Assembly (NCBI GenBank): GCA_026982025.1
Contig: JALSHX010000029.1
Coordinates: 1 to 6,052, forward strand
DNA length: 6,052 bases
Source of the DNA: Aquificaceae bacterium
GTDB lineage: Bacteria; Aquificota; Aquificia; Aquificales; Aquificaceae
Direction of reading: 5' to 3'
Shown: positions 5,430 to 6,052 of the stretch, piece after piece
Layout: each line of letters starts with the position of its first letter
How positions within the stretch are numbered: position 1 is the first letter of the stretch
Program-made: the position numbers and the translations under genes
Notes under the pieces: generated by a model
What the model was told of the DNA's origin: nothing
Database searches by the model: none
The model's input: the letters and a program-made list of their open reading frames with translations, nothing else

Positions 5430-5435
5430 TAATCC
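5416..5435 (-). promoter_or_regulatory. 20-bp perfect palindrome over the perR -35: candidate operator
   Basis: On the minus strand GGATTATT-GAAA-AATAATCC, with perfect 8-bp arms and a 4-nt centre. The centre and inner arms coincide with the -35 TTGAAA, an ideal place for a repressor. AT-rich ATTAT/ATAAT half-sites are in the style of Fur/PerR boxes, but the spacing and arm order differ from the classical TTATAATnATTATAA. Alternatively, as RNA it forms a stem capped by a GAAA tetraloop 3 nt after the lysA stop, a possible 3'-end hairpin without a U-tract. Confidence 0.5.
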
Positions 5436-5438
5436 TTT

Positions 5439-6052
5439 TCATGTAGGATTTAGTATATAGTCGTAGGATTCTCTATTCCTTATGAGCCTTGCCTCGCCCT
5501 TCTCAACCAGCACTTCGCCAGGTCTCGGTCTGACATTGTAGTGAGATGACATTGAGAAACCGTAAGCTCCTGCCGAAAGGACTGCAAGATAGTCGCCCCT
5601 TTCCACCCACTCAATTCTCCTGTCCTTTGCGAGGAAGTCTCCCGTTTCGCAGATGGGTCCCACGATGTCCGCTACAATGTGTTTTTGTCCCTTCTGAGAA
5701 ACGGGAACGATGTGATGGTAGGCGTCGTAAATGGAGGGGCGAACGAGGTCGTTCATTCCCGCATCCACGATAACGAAGTGCTTAACTCCCTTGACTTTAA
5801 GAAACTGAACCTCTGTTAAAAGAATGCCAGCATTCCCAGTAATTGACCTTCCCGGCTCAAGAACGAGCCTCGGTTCAAGACCCTCAAGATGGGGCATAAC
5901 CGCCTCTGCAAGGTCAGAGGGTGAGGGAGCTTTATCCTCGGGTCTATACTTAATTCCCAGTCCTCCCCCTATGTCTATGTACCGAATTTCAAAACCTTCC
6001 CGTGTTAGATCCTTATAAAGCTCCACGACCTTGGAAACAGCCTCGGAGTAAG
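5439..6052 (-). CDS. lysA: Diaminopimelate decarboxylase, C-terminal half (5' end outside window)
   Basis: PLP-dependent enzyme that decarboxylates meso-diaminopimelate to L-lysine, the last step of the pathway asd feeds. The frame is open to the right edge, so about 203 codons of a usual 410-420 are visible; the GTG at 6026 is internal, not the start. Visible motifs are IDIGGGLGI, the PLP-phosphate glycine loop near the end of the barrel; EPGRSITGNAG, another PLP/substrate loop; DAGMNDLVRPSIYDAYH, the conserved entry into the C-terminal beta domain; CETGD, with the catalytic cysteine donated across the dimer; and SAGAYGFSMSSHYN, with the tyrosine that contacts PLP and substrate. The PLP-bound lysine lies in the missing N-terminal half. 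The C-terminus (RNRESYDYILNPT) has the typical position for the family. The PerR-like gene follows 44 bp downstream in the same direction. Confidence 0.95.
   Translation of the reverse strand, partial: YSEAVSKVVELYKDLTREGFEIRYIDIGGGLGIKYRPEDKAPSPSDLAEAVMPHLEGLEPRLVLEPGRSITGNAGILLTEVQFLKVKGVKHFVIVDAGMNDLVRPSIYDAYHHIVPVSQKGQKHIVADIVGPICETGDFLAKDRRIEWVERGDYLAVLSAGAYGFSMSSHYNVRPRPGEVLVEKGEARLIRNRESYDYILNPT

Noticed and set aside
5110..5460. 116-codon plus-strand open frame over the PerR-like gene
   Set aside because: It is antisense to a clear Fur-family protein and its translation has no recognisable features.
5439..6026. GTG at 6026 as the true start of lysA
   Set aside because: The frame continues upstream to the window edge and the N-terminal barrel with the PLP lysine must precede it; this GTG is an internal valine codon.
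1..6052. A novel multi-gene defence or mobile system
   Set aside because: No transposase, integrase, nuclease, CRISPR repeats, toxin-antitoxin pair or attachment site is visible; seven of the eight genes belong to known families and the remaining one (1-1223) is incomplete.

Overview
This window looks like chromosomal DNA from a thermophilic bacterium of the order Aquificales, probably Aquificaceae. This is inferred from the Aquifex-like aspartate-semialdehyde dehydrogenase, from heavy use of AGG/AGA for arginine and of charged residues, and from very compact packing with overlapping genes. The assignment rests on recalled family resemblance, not on a database search.

Layout. Positions 1-1223 (+) hold the 3' part of a large, AT-richer gene for an unrecognised, probably exported protein rich in Asn, Asp and Thr, with eight cysteines. 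A 63-bp gap with a GC-rich hairpin separates it from a block of housekeeping genes. These are asd (1287-2309, +); a short promoter-bearing gap; a lipoprotein thioredoxin (2382-2897, +) that overlaps the start of a HAD phosphatase of the phosphoglycolate phosphatase type (2894-3532, +) by ATGA; a small TPR protein (3501-3980, -) whose end overlaps the phosphatase end by 32 nt; accA (4019-4969, +), divergent from the TPR gene across a 38-bp gap; a PerR-like Fur-family regulator (4954-5394, -) overlapping the end of accA by 16 nt; and the C-terminal half of lysA (5439 to the window edge, -).

How the genes relate. asd and lysA belong to the aspartate/diaminopimelate route to lysine and cell-wall precursors, but they are on opposite strands 3 kb apart and are not one operon. 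accA supplies half of the carboxyltransferase for malonyl-CoA; accD is not here. The thioredoxin and phosphatase genes are translationally coupled. lysA and the PerR-like gene run in the same direction and could be partly co-transcribed, but the regulator has its own promoter-like sequence with a 20-bp palindrome over its -35 region.

Regulation visible in the sequence. asd, the PerR-like gene and possibly the TPR gene have -10 boxes only 6-8 nt before the start codon and little or no Shine-Dalgarno sequence, which suggests leaderless or nearly leaderless mRNAs. The thioredoxin gene instead has a conventional promoter and a strong ribosome-binding site. I see no CRISPR array, insertion sequence, tRNA or rRNA, no gene-free stretch over 300 bp, and no convincing undescribed multi-gene system. 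The most interesting items are small: the palindrome at the PerR-like promoter, a perfect 10-bp hairpin in the lipoprotein signal region, the shared divergent -10, and the compositionally distinct first gene.
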